NCBI RefSeq assembly: GCF_037038585.1 | Contig: NC_092521.1 | Location: 71,228,898-71,292,897 of the forward strand | Length of the DNA: 64,000 nt | Source of the DNA: Patagioenas fasciata | Taxonomy: Eukaryota; Chordata; Aves; Columbiformes; Columbidae | Direction of reading: 5' to 3' | In this document: in pieces, positions 37,501 through 52,500 of the stretch | Position numbering within the stretch: the stretch's first letter is position 1 | Layout: every line of letters begins with the position of its first letter | Notes under the pieces: model-generated | The model's database searches: none | What the model saw: the letters and a program-made list of their open reading frames with translations, nothing else | What the model was told of the DNA's origin: nothing | Made by a program: the position numbers and the translations under genes

Positions 37501-40500
37501 TGGGAGGAAAACGGATTTGTTGTTTTAATACAAAATAGTACAGAGAATAGGCCAGAGTCTCGAACGTGAATTGCAAGGAGAAAAGTGTCCTCCTGGGCAC
37601 TGGAGTGCAGCTGTTCCCAAAAGAAACAGAGAACAGTTGTCTCTCTCCCAGCACATGCCCCCTGAGCAGAAATAAACTGGAAACAGGGTAATGGCAGGGA
37701 GCAGACACAATCAGAGGAAAACCAGATGCATTAGCTTGAGCTTTATAATTTTGACCTTCTGTCTGAGAGTATAAGGTAAAAGACTTGCTTTGAAATGTTT
37801 GACCCAGGCTGGGCCTGATCTGGGGTCAGGTATGACACCTTGGGGGGACAGCATGGAACCTGACACAATTCAGAAACTGCTTTTTTTTCCTGTAAAATCA
37901 CCTTTAAGTAGCAAGGCAAAATGGGAAGATCCGTCTAGGAAGACAGACCTTTGTCTCTTGCCTTTCTGCCTAGAGAACTCTCAAATTGCTCTAAAACACA
38001 AATACCTACAAGTAACCTTAAAACACATTACCAGTAATGCTGAAAAAATCCCCGGTCCCAAAACACCCAGCCAAATTATTTCATGGCCAAAACACAAAAA
38101 TTGCAGTCAGCAGTCAGAGGAACAAACAAAACCTTACAAGAGATTTAGGAATCTGCCCGCTGCTTCCCCAGCCCCCCCGTGATTTCCCTGTCACCAGGAC
38201 TACGTGAACAACAGCAGCCACTTCAGCTGGGCACGCACAGCACGTGTATGCAGCAGCTCCATCGGTTGCTGAAAACAGCCATCTAGAAACAGATGAAAAC
38301 AGCAGAAACTGATACTTTCTAAGGAGAAGAGCTTGTGTTGCTGGGCTGCTCTCCATGCCCAGCCTCTGCCTACAAAGGGCTGAGATGTTGGTATTCACTC
38401 TTCTGCTCTTATCTACAGAAAGGTTGAAGTACATTTAAAATACACTCCTGGCTGCAGAAAATATCAGCTCCGTCAACAGCAAACAGGCATCAACAGATAA
38501 TAATACCCCTTGGTATTCTCAGTCTTATCAGCCTAGCATAAGAAACTGAAAATCATTTCCTTTTTCCTTTTAATCTTTCTTACTCTGACCAGCACAGATG
38601 AAAGAAGGTGTGCTGCATTCCCTTCTCCCTTTGCATAATAAACAACATTAATTATTCACTTGATGGTATCAAGCCAGTCAGTTAAAGGGATGCAATCCTG
38701 CAGAGCCTTTCAGTCAGAGAACGGTAAATTGGAAGAAAATATTAGGTCCTACTTTCAGAGGTTTGATTAAGTCCCCAGGGCTGTCAAGACTTGACAAAAA
38801 AAATTGAAAATATTTAATCTGGAAATCAATGACAGGATGATTCTATTTTAACATAATGACTTTTCGGGGTAGGATAGCAAGTTAAGTGAGTAGCAAAACA
38901 ATAATCCCTACAAGGCAGTGAGCTAAATATACCAGTGTGAGATTTATTTTTGATAGTGAGAAGTTTGTTTTCTTTGTTTTCTTGTTAAAATATTAGCTTG
39001 CAACATTTTGCTGTGGAAAGTATACAAGTGCTAAATTTTAACAAGTGAAATTAAAGACAGAAATTAAAGATAGAAAACCATTAAAGAGAAAATTCTATGG
39101 AAGTGCATGCCATTTTTGCATTAAGAATACTCTCTTACACACAACGGGTTGTAAAGCTAATCAGTACCATCTCAGAAAAAAAATAAAGGATAAAGTCTTC
39201 ACATAACTGTTAGTTGCTATTCACACAGGTTAGTTAAATGTTGGTATAAACAGGCTAATTCATGTAATTTGCTTTCTGCACCCCACGCTATACAGCAAAA
39301 ATCATCACTGAGGGAGAAGCTCTGTAGCCATAAGTTTTATCTCACTTCCTTAATTTTCAGATGTGGCTGTAGATTAATGCCCAAACCCCAGATTCTTGAG
39401 CAAATGACTGCCATTATGAAACTGAGCATTAAGCCACATTGTTTATGTTCAGCAAATTGAAGAAAGCTCTAATGCTGAACAAAAAATGCATTGCACAATA
39501 GATGCTCCTCAAACCAAAACAGTATTTTATTATGAATATAGCTAGCACATTATAGTTCTGAACTTATTTATTCACTTCTTCATTCATTTTCAATATCACC
39601 TTTAGGAGCACTTCGTGACAAATACAAGAACTACTCCATGGCTCACCTGTACAGTGACTGAACTATCTTATTCCCAGTTCATACAGTGAGGAGAACCATT
39701 ACAATCTGCTTTGCATCCCTATATCCTGATGCTTTTGAACTCTATAAATTAATACTATTTGGACTTACATAGCTTAATAATGAGTATGAAATTTTCATGA
39801 TAATCCATAGTCAAAGATAACTGATGATGCCGATAACATTCCAATCACTGATGTTTTTGGGTAGTGGGGATACTTTGCAGTTTAGTAAACAGACATTAAG
39901 GAAAAGCAATGAGGAAACTTAAAATTATTAAGGCCTCAGGTCAGGATATCCTTATTCAAGAGGGCAGGTATGCATATGGTTAAAGCTGACTGTAAAAATG
40001 CATTCTTATGATTGAGCCAAAAAGCTATGAGTAAAATGTCATGGTTCATATTTCCAGTTGAGCAGATGGAGTTGAGCAGTCCACACTATCTGAGTTAGAA
40101 ATTAGATGTCACAGCACACAGGGGACATGGGAATGACATGCTCTTTCAGAGAACCATACCTCAGCATCCTCCTCTTCATCAGTCTGCCACCGGAAACAAA
40201 AAACAGGGTGGAGAAGGACAAACAGCAAGATTTAGGAAAGACAGTAAGGTCAAACCACGACAGAGTAAGAGGCAACCATGGTACTATTTATGCAATTATA
40301 GGATGATATAAAAATACAAAATATATAAGGAGTCCATTCCTTAGACGATCAGCTTGCTATTTTTTTTCTTCAGTTAACTGTATGCAGAACAGACTGTCAC
40401 TGTCAGTAGGGTATATAAACTTTTCCTGATTCTTCTTAGAGAAATTCTGAACTGAATCTACCCCTGAACCCATCCTATTTCTCTTCCTTGAGTCACATGG

Positions 40501-43500
40501 TTGCTTGCCCCTGAAACTGCCCTGCAGAAACTGAGAGCACTAGGAAGGAGTCCCACTCATTTTCCCAGCTCTGTTCAGCACAGGGAGGTCCTGGACGCTC
40601 CTTCTTCCAGTGGTGTGGTCGGCTTCTTGGCAATTCCTTTTCTCTATGCTTAAGAGCTTTTTTTAATTCTTTCTTTCTCTTTTTTTTTTTTTTTTTTTAA
40701 GCAGGAGCTTTGCAACTTCCAATTTAACAGAGCACTCAAATGCTAAGTAGTCTTTGAATAAATGCTTAATAATAAATGATTCAAGTTCTTCAGCAGCTGC
40801 CTGATATCAGATCCGGGAAATCAGAGAGATGCAATTATTCTTTGTCATCAGGGTTTTCACCCCCTGTGACAGCAGGCGTGTAAAACTATCTCGACATTTA
40901 CACTACATTAAATGCAATGGGCATATCAAAATATTGTGGCATATGGTGTGTTCTTAGATTTGGGGACATATAGGGAATTAGCAAACTCTTTAGAGTTGTG
41001 TTCCCAAATGACTGGGGATTTCTTCATCGGGTTGCAAGATGCCCCACATGGAAGGCTCCCAAAGTAAAACACAAGTTTCTCAAGTATCTGGGCTGCTTGT
41101 TTCCATAATTTTCAGTTTGATTCCTTATAAAGTGTAAACATAGCCCAGAAATTCGATGCATTTTTTTTAATTTGTGGGTTTTGTTTTGTTTTTTAGAAGC
41201 ATTCCACCAATGCTATTCCCCTCCCTAGTGTTACTAATACATATTTTTGACCTTATCTCCATCTCAGTTATGATTTTTGTCTGGGATTGATATGTTCTGT
41301 TCCAGAAACATTCATCATTAAAAACAAAAGCCCAATTTACTTTGGCCCTCAGCTTAGTTTCAGCACAATCTCCATAAGAAGATTAGCTGTGAGAGTACTG
41401 AGCAGCACTTTAACATTACTTTTTAAGGGTATGTTTTATTCAAAGAGTGAGATGCTTATTTTTCTTTGGACACAGTGGCACTGACAGAAACACAGGCAGA
41501 TATTTTGCAGAGGGACCTCGGCAGGTATGTTCCCTTTACATTATGAAAAGATCCATTTGTTTTTTCCATCCCTTGTGGTGCAGGGAGTCACGCCATAAAG
41601 CAATCGTTCTGAAGAAGGCCACTCTTCACTTTTTGGCATGAATAAGAAACAGAAAGGAGAAAAATGGGAAGAAAGAACATGCTCCTATCCTAATCCATAA
41701 GTACATCTATATAATAAATAAAAACTAGGAGGAGAGCAAATTAAGCTACACTATGCAAAAAGCACTTGGGGAAAGGTGAAAGAGCAGAGCACACACATTG
41801 CAAAGAGTGTGCTCCAAAAAAAGAAGTATTATATTATTACTTTATTTCAGGTTAGATTTTTAAAGGGAAAGTCCCAGCTGCTGACCTTCCTGTCCATTTA
41901 ATCAACCTAAAAGTCATTTGCTCTGGACATACTTTAAGGGCAATGTACTCCTCTCTGTTTGATTTTTTCACATTTAATATTACCAAAAAGCACTGGAAGA
42001 CTACTGTTGTACTGAATACCTCCTGCAGGTACAAGATGTTGATTTTAAGAGGAAAAAAAAAAAAAAAAGGCTGCTTGATTCTTCTGTCATCTATTATTGG
42101 GTATTGCAGGACAATCTGAGATTTCTCTCCTTCCATTGCTCTCTCTCCACCTCCCATTTTCCCTTTAGGCTAGCATTTCTATGTGGTGGATTTGCTGTTT
42201 CAAAATATAATTTCTATTACATAGCAATTTTGGAAATGGAACTCTTAAGTATCATGAGAAGCAGAGCTTCATAAATCTGGAAGACAGATGCTTACATTAT
42301 CTACTATTAAAAATAATTTAAAAGCTCAGAGTTGTATCTATAGTTGCATTTCTTCTCTATTTTGCTTACTTGTTATTTTTAGTGTGCCTGAAATGAATGA
42401 CTGCTATCACTGGCTAAAGTCAGATATAAGGTTACAGAGACTAGGCAGTTTTCCCTATGAAACTGTGGCAACTCACTGTTCTTATCCTATTTTTTCCATC
42501 CTCCACATCTTTCTCCCTCTCTCTCTCTCATGCAGACAACATTCACTGAGATTTAAACTGACAGTGCCCAGTTCGCTTCAGCTATTAAAGAACATACAAA
42601 GAGCTTTGCGGTAAAAGGTTGAAAGAAATACTCCTCATCGTGTTTCTCAGCCCTGCTCCACATGAGCAGTTGTTGAAACTGATGCAAGTTCTCCATGCAA
42701 AGAGCCAGCAGATTCTCTCCAAGCAAAGAGCCAGCACCCCGCTGCCTTCCAAATCTGCAGGGGAGACCAAGCTTTAAGAGATATGTGCCTTCTCATTAAG
42801 AACTGGGATGATTCTGGCTTACGCCTTTCCCATTTTTGCTAAAATCCTTCTTCTGCCTAAAAGCAATGTAAGGTGACAGAAATGAGATCCTCAGGAAACT
42901 TTCAAAAGGACAGGCAGGTAAATATCAAATAACCACACAATCCTTCTAGGTCACCAAAAGCAGAAATTAAAATTCCACATGACTACTACTTATTAGAATT
43001 ACTTTGTAGAAAGACTTTCTTTCCAATGTCAAGATCTAAACTTTCTTCTATCAGTGTTTAGAAACTAGTTGAACATACCGTCAACGCATTACTGATATCT
43101 CTTCCCTTTCCAATGCCTTCAAACACAAAACACTAAGAAAATCAAAACCAGATACAAGCCGCAGCCAACACAACACTACAATAAAACTCCCCTTTTTCAT
43201 CATTCTTCACACATAAATATCTTTCATCCTGCTGATTTGGAAACTTGTTTTGAGGTAGATCTGACTTTGAAGTTGTCAAAGCAAGCTGTGATAAATAGTC
43301 TGGTGCAGCTTTAATTCTGTTTTACCATGTACTGCAATCAAATGAATGGTAAACGAGACCATATTACTGGGCTACAGTTAAAGAGATTTAGTAAGTCCTG
43401 AAATAACCATATGGCCGCATGAATAACTTCCTTAAAGAAGGGGAGTTTTAAAGAACGTCTTTCTTTTTTTTTTTTTTTTCTTTAAGCTAATAGAACCATT

Positions 43501-46500
43501 ACATAATTATAAATTAGTGACAGGTAAAAATGCTCCCCTTCTCTGGACCTCAAAGGTATTTTTGGGTGGAATACTAACATTTAGGTGGCATTTAATTGTT
43601 GTAAAATCTCAACACTATCTTGAGCTGAACAGACATCTCCTTCCAAGAATAGTTTTTCTGGGGAAGGTCTAGCTGCTTCTTTTCCTGTATTTTTCAGAAA
43701 ACAGCCATTGTCTCTGGCTCTGCTCATCACTTACTAGCTGTCAGCCCTGAGCCTTTCTCTGGTTTGAAAGGGTCCCTTTTCTCTGCTTCCTGAACCTGGC
43801 TGCTGGTGATCAGATTTCCTTCTCCCCTCAGTTTTCCTGGAGGAACAGGACACAGCAAAGCTTTCTCAGCCCTGCCATGGCTGGGCAGAAACAAACACTA
43901 CATCACATAGCAGGAAACACTACATCATACAGTAGGAAAACGAGCTCCATCACATCTCAGTATCGCTTAAACTAGTCAAAACTACTGAAGCTATCTGAGG
44001 AAATGAAAATTGTAATTTACCAGTCTCTTTGGTTAACGCTAGCTTTTCTCTTTTCTAGAATATGGCAGAAAAACTGAGAAGCAAGTGAAGAGAGTGATCT
44101 CAGTTCTCCAGTGGTAGTTTTCAAAATTTTTATGACTATATTATATCCTTCACATAAAATCAGAGCCTCATCCTTAACCTGAGGCTAAACCAAAAGCAAA
44201 ATCTTTTGAGATAATAATACAGGTTCACCATTTTCTCTAGATGGGGCAGATTTCCAGATTTAAAGAGGATATTGCCAGGAAAGATCTACAAATGATTGTG
44301 AGTCGATGACTTAAATACAATCTCAATTTATATCGGTCTCAACACATAGATTTATATGTATATTTTGACCTATGTTGCCTGAGCCATAAAACTGTAATCA
44401 GCTTATGGCTTTTCATGCCAAAGGCAGGGGTAGCTTCATATGCAGTGAACCACTTGCATCTAATCGAGACTCCAGATTTGGATACTGAGACAGCTGGAAA
44501 TTTTTATTAAGTACTGGCACTTCTTAAAACTTTATTTGGATTGAGTCAAACTACATCAACCTAAAGAAAAAATGAAGATTAAAAAAAAATCAAGTGAATT
44601 TTAAATCATACTATGCTGAGAAAACTAATCTTGTTTTAATTTATTTTATCAGTATGCAGTCAAAAAGGTCACAGGGTAACATCTTTTGTGAAGATAAATT
44701 TGTCCATTCTTTCAGAACCCCAAAGTAGTCTGTTCCATTAAAATTGGCTGTTCTGTGGTTTAATGCTAAGAGGAAAATTGCTGTGCATGTGCATGCATAG
44801 ATATATATATATAAGTAGATAAAACACTGAGATTAAACACTGTATATTAGGATATTCAAAGATGGAGGAAAAAAATCAATTTAAATTCATTTGTAATCAC
44901 TTAGGCAGCTACAATGGTTGATCGTTTAAATCACATCCTCAGTTAGGAGCCTAATTTCTAGTTTTTTTCCTTTTTTCATGTTCTTGTCTGATCAGGTACA
45001 CATAGTTCCTGGTGTCTTCTAGATATTTTAGGCACTGTCTGTGCAACACACAGAAATGCTCTTTTTGGACGTTTAATTTCAGTTTGTTCTCATTCTGTAA
45101 ATTGGCATGAAGCAAAAAATACACTCATTCAAGGACCTACAAGTTTTGTCTCCTAAGAGAACAGAGTTCATAACTTACAGTAGAAGAACCTCCTACGAAT
45201 AAAGAGTAACAACACTTTACATATGACATTCAATGAAAGAAAGTTTTAAAAATCCATGTTGTGGGAGATACATTTTGCCACTTACATCTGTTATCATTTT
45301 CCCTCTGGTCTTGTTTCTTTCCCTGTGGTTAGCTCGTTTCTGTTTTTGCTGCAGAACTCGTTCCCTGGTGGTGCGGTATTCCAGAGCAAATTCACTAATA
45401 ATTTTGCAGAACTTATTGATGTTGACTTCACGTATTGCATAGGGAGGATGGCCCATAAATAACAAAAATGAGTGAAACCTGGAAAATAATGAGTTCATAG
45501 AAGCAAAGGGAAAAAATCCTTAATGATGGTTTCTGGGGGGAAAAAAACCAACATTTCAGTGAATGCATTTATTACTTTATTAGCTCCCATCATATCACTT
45601 GTGCTACAGATTTTTCAGGGATGCTTTGCATAACATTGGCATGTTTTATAATTAAAACCATGGGAGCCTTGTCCATGATAACTTCATCCCAGTCCACTTT
45701 CCCAGGCTCATGCAGGAGATAAGATGTTTATGGAACTCCATCTACTTTATATGACTAATTTGACATGTGAATGACCAATTTCATTTCGGTTCTAGAAAAA
45801 ATATTTATTAAGTTTCAATTCTATTTATGTGTATAAAGCAACTTCAAAGAGGCTGTTAGGATGTTGGGGAAAGTCTAGACAAGAAGATTTACAGGCTAGA
45901 AAACACAAGAAGGAAAGAATTTCTGGTTCACAAAACTAACCATAAAATTATATTATCTACCAAGTACTTTAGTTTGGGATACTCTAAATTTGCTGTTTTA
46001 CTGCTTCTGTGGCATTCAAAACTTTCACACTATTTGTGGCTTTTACTATTGTTTCTATATTGCATGATTTACAACAGCACACTAAATGTTTAACAATGTG
46101 TGGGAATTCCTTTTAAATGCATCTGCATCCCTGATGATAGTCTTCCTAATCTTAAAAAGATGCATGTACATGGATACATTTTTTGAGAACTATTCTAGAT
46201 GTTGCAGGACATAATAGGAAAAAGTTAATATTTTTCTTATTTGTACAATGCATATGGTAAATAAAACAGGAAACCAGTGAATTCACTTCCCTTCCACTGC
46301 AATTAGGATTTCTGATCACTTATGGCATAAAAACCAGGTTGTTATGAAAACAAAATAAGAGCTGAATAAACTTCTCAAGTGTATATCCACAAATTTGGGA
46401 TCATTTGGAATCCAGATCCTAATTTTGATGCCAGCAATTTGGAAATTAGTCGCAAGCTGGAAAATCTCTTAAGCTTTCATTAATAAACAGGAACATAGAT

Positions 46501-49500
46501 AAATTACTCAGATGACTTAAGCTACATTTGTCAATGTGAAAAAAGAAAATAAGCTCAGGTATATTGCAGAATTATCATGGATATGTACATTTGAAAGAAC
46601 TGCAATTTGTGTTAACTCCATTAGATGAAACTAAACCCAATGGCAAGTCCTAAGAAGAGAAATCTGAATTCTGTCTACTGCTGCGTAAGCATAAAACACA
46701 TAGTTGCAGATCTTGCAAACAGGAGTGGTGCTGCCTATAGAAGAACTCGCTGTACAAGACTCATTACAACTTCTGCATACGACAAATTTGTCATTACAAC
46801 TTCATTTTTTTTTTTTTGCTACAGCCTGTTTTTGTTTGTCAGAGAATAAGCCAACCCCTCTCAAATTCAGGGAAGTACAGGAAATATACCAACTTAACCA
46901 TGAAGTTGCTAGCTTTTGGGGATCCCGAGTTAAAAGACCCAGTTATTGCACACTGAGAATAAATGGATTCTGGATCCTTACTTCTTTAAATCAGAAATAC
47001 AGAAGCTTTCTGGAGTGGGGATTTTTCTTAAATGGTGTTTATAACAAAGTATGTATCACATACATCCTGATAGCATTGCTTGCTGGAATGTGGATTAAAC
47101 ACTTCTAAAATACATATTTATGATGTCATAATGTATAATTTCAGTAAGTCATTTATTAGCAAGATATTGCTGCCACCAAACTAATTTTGTACCTGTTAAT
47201 TATTCTTCTGTGAACAATCTTCAGGATTATGATTCTTTCTGCACAGTCTTTAAGGAACTCGGACATTTTTTGCTTTAGAGATGGCTTCATTTCATGCTTT
47301 GCAATAGCTTTAAGGTGATCCCACGATGCTTTGCATCGTCTTTCCATCTGACACAAGTTTTCCTGGAGTTGTTCAAAGTCAACCTGAAAAAAACAAAGGA
47401 AAAGAAAATGTAACACTTCAAGTGAAAACACTGAGGTAGTATCCTTGGATATCTGAACAATGCAGTGCATGTATAAGAAAGGGTTAATGTTGTGGCAGCA
47501 CAACATTGGCTCACATTATTAATTACTGCTAAATAATTAAGTAAAAGCTTTCTCTGTCTTGTTTCATCTAGACATGCAATGTTAGTAAGGAAAACTGAAA
47601 ACAAATAAATACCCATATACATCGATATTTGGTTTTAGTCTTGGAGGCCTAACATCTAAAGAAGAGACAATAAAACATTGTGATGTGTTTTTTCCTTTGC
47701 TAATAACTTCATGCCTGCACCAAGCAACTGTATGACTCAGTTATGTCTGAGGTAATACAAAACTTTCTATTTTTTTTCTTTTTTTTAATCCTTTTCTCCA
47801 CTACTCATAGCTTTTTATGCCCTGTTTACTGCTCACTGTTGCACCCAGCCAACACTTCTCCAATTTAGGAAGCACTTGGATCTATTCCCTACCCCTGCAC
47901 TGACTTCTTAATAGATGATCTACTTCTAATCACAAAATTCACGGGCAAGAATTTTTTAGAGCTCTATTGAAAGTAAGTGCTATTTAGTGATCTCAGCACT
48001 AACTTTCATCCCTTGAAATACAGTACGAATTTGCTGGCTTGTAACAAGATCATATAATAGCTTTGAAAGTCAACACAGTTAAAATAAATGACTGCATCCT
48101 ACAGTAACATTCATCAGGATGGAAGCCAACACATTCCACGGAAGGTGAGAGAGAGCTTCTCCTTAATTCATCAACCAAAAAAGGTGTTCAGACTGCAATA
48201 GTCTACAGAAGACATTCAGGATGCGTTGCTAACAACTGAAGTGCATTAATGACCCAGCCACAGCACATGACAGATGAAAAAAGTAAATCTACCCAACACG
48301 TTCTTGAATTCTGAAGAAAGGAAAAATTTATTTCATAATACCACTTCACAATGCAGATGAAGTCAAGCTATATAATACAGACTTAGCCCCCAGATTCCAA
48401 ATGTGTCAGCGTTACAGGATGTCACAGTCTGGTACTCTAGTTAATTCCTTAAGGATAAACAAAAATCAGTGTCAGGGAGAGGTTTTAGTTCACTCTTTTT
48501 AGGTCTCACCCACTGCTGAGACCTATACTGAGGACAGCCATGAGAAATGCATTATTATTAAAAAGCTCCTGGTATTGATTTGATTTGTTTTTGCTGTTAT
48601 TTATAAAGTGATGTATTTTTCCTCTTCACAAGGAAATATAAACATTCTTTGATCCATTCTGCTATTCAGAAGAGCCCTGCATGTGGAGCAGCTGTGGGGT
48701 TTTTGTTTTCCTTATATCCATGTCAATGCGTATGCTAAAAGATAAAAAAATACCTTTTCCAGGTCAGTATTTTCACTGTTGATGATAAACACATTGCTAC
48801 TCTCCTAGATGGTAACCATCTCAGGGCTGTCAAACTCATTTTCATTGGAGGCCACATCAGCCTCACGGTTGCTTTCAAAGGGCTGAATGTAATTTTAGGA
48901 CTGTGTAAATGTAACTACTCCTGGTCACTATTTTGTGGACAGGAAGGAACACACAGGAAAGTATTCGCATACAAAATACTAAAAGTCAAAATTTTTCAGA
49001 GACAAACATGCACCCTATCTGATAGTTCGTGAAGTGCTTTTCCACTGGAGCAAATTTTGCAGGTAGGCACAGAATCCATCGCATTTCAGTCTGCTTTAGA
49101 TCTTACACGCAAGGAGTTAAGCGAGGCTTTTTTCATACTTGACATACAATACAGGATCCCTTTCCTTTATCCAAGGTATAGAAACTGCCTCCCAACAGAG
49201 CACCAGGTAACAAAGCTAAGTCTGCAGATCTTTCTAAAAAACACAAGCAACCAAACACCCTGCTGGCAAGATTTTTTGCTACTAATCTCACTGCAGTAGG
49301 ATGTAAACATTTAGGCTGGAACAGCTGAGAGTGAAAATTCTCAAGTCAAAAATATTTGGACTCTGCTACTAAATGTATCAAAACATTTGATATTTTGTAG
49401 CTTTAGAGTAATACCTGTATGACACTTCAAATCACAGAAAACAAGCTTCCCCCGGCCGAGCGCCTTTTTCTCGTAACAGCAATAGCACTAATGTGATGCT

Positions 49501-52500
49501 CCCCCATGGGAAACAGCATAAGGTGACAAGCACAGTTATCCTCACTGTATCTCCTCTCTCCTTCATTTACATACGCTGCCCCTCTTTATTTCCTCTGCCA
49601 TCCCCCTTTTTTTCTTCAGTGCTCATGTTCAGATAAGAAATTGTCCATAAACCTCATAGCACAGTAAAGCAAAAGATCCACTGAGTACTGATCTTCTAAC
49701 TGGGCTCTCCTGCAACTGCAGACACCTGTACACAGGATCCAGGTGGTGTTGTTTTCTAGGCTAGTGGAATATAATGTCCAGTTATCAGTGTATGTTAACT
49801 GTAGGTATCGGCCCTCACACGGACTGGCTTTCCACAGCTATCTGAAATAGCAGTATGTATTATTAACTGCTAAAATACGCCAAAATGCTGCTGAAGTAAG
49901 ATGCTCTTATTCTGTGAACTCTTACATTTTCTAAGCCTTGCAAAGTTGTTGGAGCATTAACCAAGGCAGACAGCTACTAATTCCCTTAATTATGAACACC
50001 AGATCCAACTGACAAGTTGACATCCTCAGATCTTCTCTCTTCACAGTGAAGCCAAATGCATCATAGACATGAAGAAGCTTTTACTGTATTCTAACCAGCA
50101 GCAGTCCAATGACCACGCGGTCAACAAGCCTCTCCGTTATATGCACATCTGTGTCATAAAACAGCAGGTAATTGCATCAGTGAAAAATGTAAGTAAAATT
50201 CAGATCCTTCTGAAAAGAAACAGTTCAGCCTCGCTTTAATTGAGGTAACTGACAATGAAAGATGAGCACAGTGGTCCAAACCTAGATCAATATCTGTGCA
50301 CAAATGTTCAAAAGTAGTCACATTGTTTACCAACATCTTTGTAATTACCTTTCCTTTTTTTTTTTGGGGGGGGGGGAGCGTATTTTATTGTTGTTCTGTT
50401 TAGGACGTCTTCTAACACTGAAAGTGTTATAACAGCAATGATGAGAAATGATCATAGGGACATGCTGTTGCATGGTAAGGAGAATAAAAACTCGTGTGAA
50501 GTAAAAATGACAATTAACCTAATACGCATAAAGGAAACATGAAAAGGCCTATATAATACCATACCACATCCCTGCCAGACCACAGAGCATTCCCAAGGGA
50601 AGAAGGATCACACCTTTTCATTTATTTATTTCCAACACATTATTAAAAGAATTAATGTTGCATAACAGTAGAAAGATACTATTCCTTTCTTTCATTCATT
50701 CTTTCTCTCTTGAAGGGAAAGATGCACCAATCCCAGGTTTTGGAGGAAGGTGGAAACACACATTCTTCCTCCTCAGCTCAGTGCACGTATGTGCAAAAGA
50801 CATGCAGCTTGCTGGCCCTGCTTACTGTTACCTTCTGCTAAAACTTAAAAAATAAATATTTTTTTTTTCCCCCAGGCAAAAAAATGAGTGATCTTAGGCT
50901 CTTATGTAAGAAAGAGTTACTTTTCTTTCAGACATGGTGTAATGTTTATTTGCATTTGTAAATCAATTTAGGAAAAGCAACTTTGTAAATGCTCCTGGGA
51001 TATATTTGGTATTTTTCCCCTTTCTCCTGCCAGATTCCTCTCCATTCACAAGCACAGTAGCTGAAAAATACAACTAATTGTTATTTGTCCGTGAAATCTC
51101 TTGCTAGGGCTACTGTTCAGTCTTCTGAGAAGTGTCTTTGTAGACACTGTTGCATTAGGGTGGAATAGCCAGAGACAGTCCATCCAAATAGGATTTAAAG
51201 ACTAGTTTATATGACACAAGCCCTGCAGGGTCACCTGTATTCAGGAAACAATTGCCATAACTCACTAATGGGCAACTTAAAAAAAGAAATAATCTATTTT
51301 GCAATTTAACACACCACCATATTTTGCACAAATAACACTCAGACCAAGAATAAAACCTTCCAACCACATGCTAGCAATGCCAGCACTCATTTTAATCCCT
51401 TTGTATCATTATTTATTGCTTGCTACCATAGTAACAGATGAGTTTGCCATAAACAATACCACAAAAAAGAATTCTACTAGCTTTCTTACTTTGTTGGGCT
51501 GAGAATTCAATACAACACGATACACCTGCAGCCCAAATGACTTCTGTTCTCTCTGGGTTTCACCTGACTCAAAAAACTACCACCACCATCAAATGTCTCA
51601 GTGTTTGCACTTCCCTGCCCATGCAGGTTCCATGAACACCAGTTCTTCAAAAGTGCTGTTATTTTTTCAAGTTCAACTCCATGCCATACATCCAATATCA
51701 CCTGCTGCATACACAAGTTTAAAACTTTTTAATTCATGCAATACGAGACCATGCCCTAGTCATTCATGCAGGACACGTAACAAGGAGGCTTTCTGGTCTT
51801 TGGTTGGGATGTTATTTCTCTGTGTGATCACAAATATCTCATGGCAACACAGGAATTGGACTCCTATAATTTGTTGGGAGAGAGAGAAGGGGCTGCCCTC
51901 AGGCAACATTGGGGATTAAGCGTATTGGCTCAAATCTACAGTGCCTTCCGCTATATATCCCCTAGGGCAGCATATACAATTCAAGGTATGCATTGTCATG
52001 CACAACAAACAGCTGTAGCTGCTGTGAGATAAGAGGTCATTTTTCTTCAGCATTCCCTCAGCTGGAAAGTACTTTACACACGTTTCCTCTTCCAGCTAAA
52101 TCTCCTCCTGTCTCTGGCCTAAGCTCCACTGCTACTGGGAGTACTGAACTGTCCTAAAATCACAGATGCTGCACCTGATTACACTGACATTTCCTGCTCT
52201 CTGTATTTACATTCAGTCCTTGAACACGGTAAAAATGTCACAACTGGACTGAAGTAGAAAAACCCAGAAAAGAAATAAATGAAGGGAAACTGGTGAAGCT
52301 GAGGTTTCTGCTTCTTTTAAAAAATCACTATAAATTATCCAAAGTTTTGTTCTGAAGGCCAGTGAATAACTTGTTTGTAGGCCATGGAAACTCGTGTAGC
52401 CTCAGTATCCTTGTATAAGTTTTCTATTGCTTGATACTATATTTATTGTTTATTGCTACAGCTTTTTTCTTTTAATGGTGAACATATGAAATCCAGATAT

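Larger units (their letters stand above)
40184..45285 (-). other. FHOD3: FHOD3 intron upstream of the microexon (5.1 kb)
   Basis: It begins with the strong donor gtaagt. It contains plus-strand runs of T (40680-40698, 43464-43479) and A (42053-42068), a 22-bp tandem duplication near 43.9 kb and a short (AT)n at 44801-44812. The acceptor tract just before the microexon is interrupted (ttttttgtttccggtggcag). No mobile element was recognised. Confidence 0.92.

Noticed and set aside
37251..37569. Two overlapping plus-strand ORFs of 95 and 99 codons
   Set aside because: Both are antisense to the GC-rich FHOD3 linker exon, where stop codons are rare in all frames.
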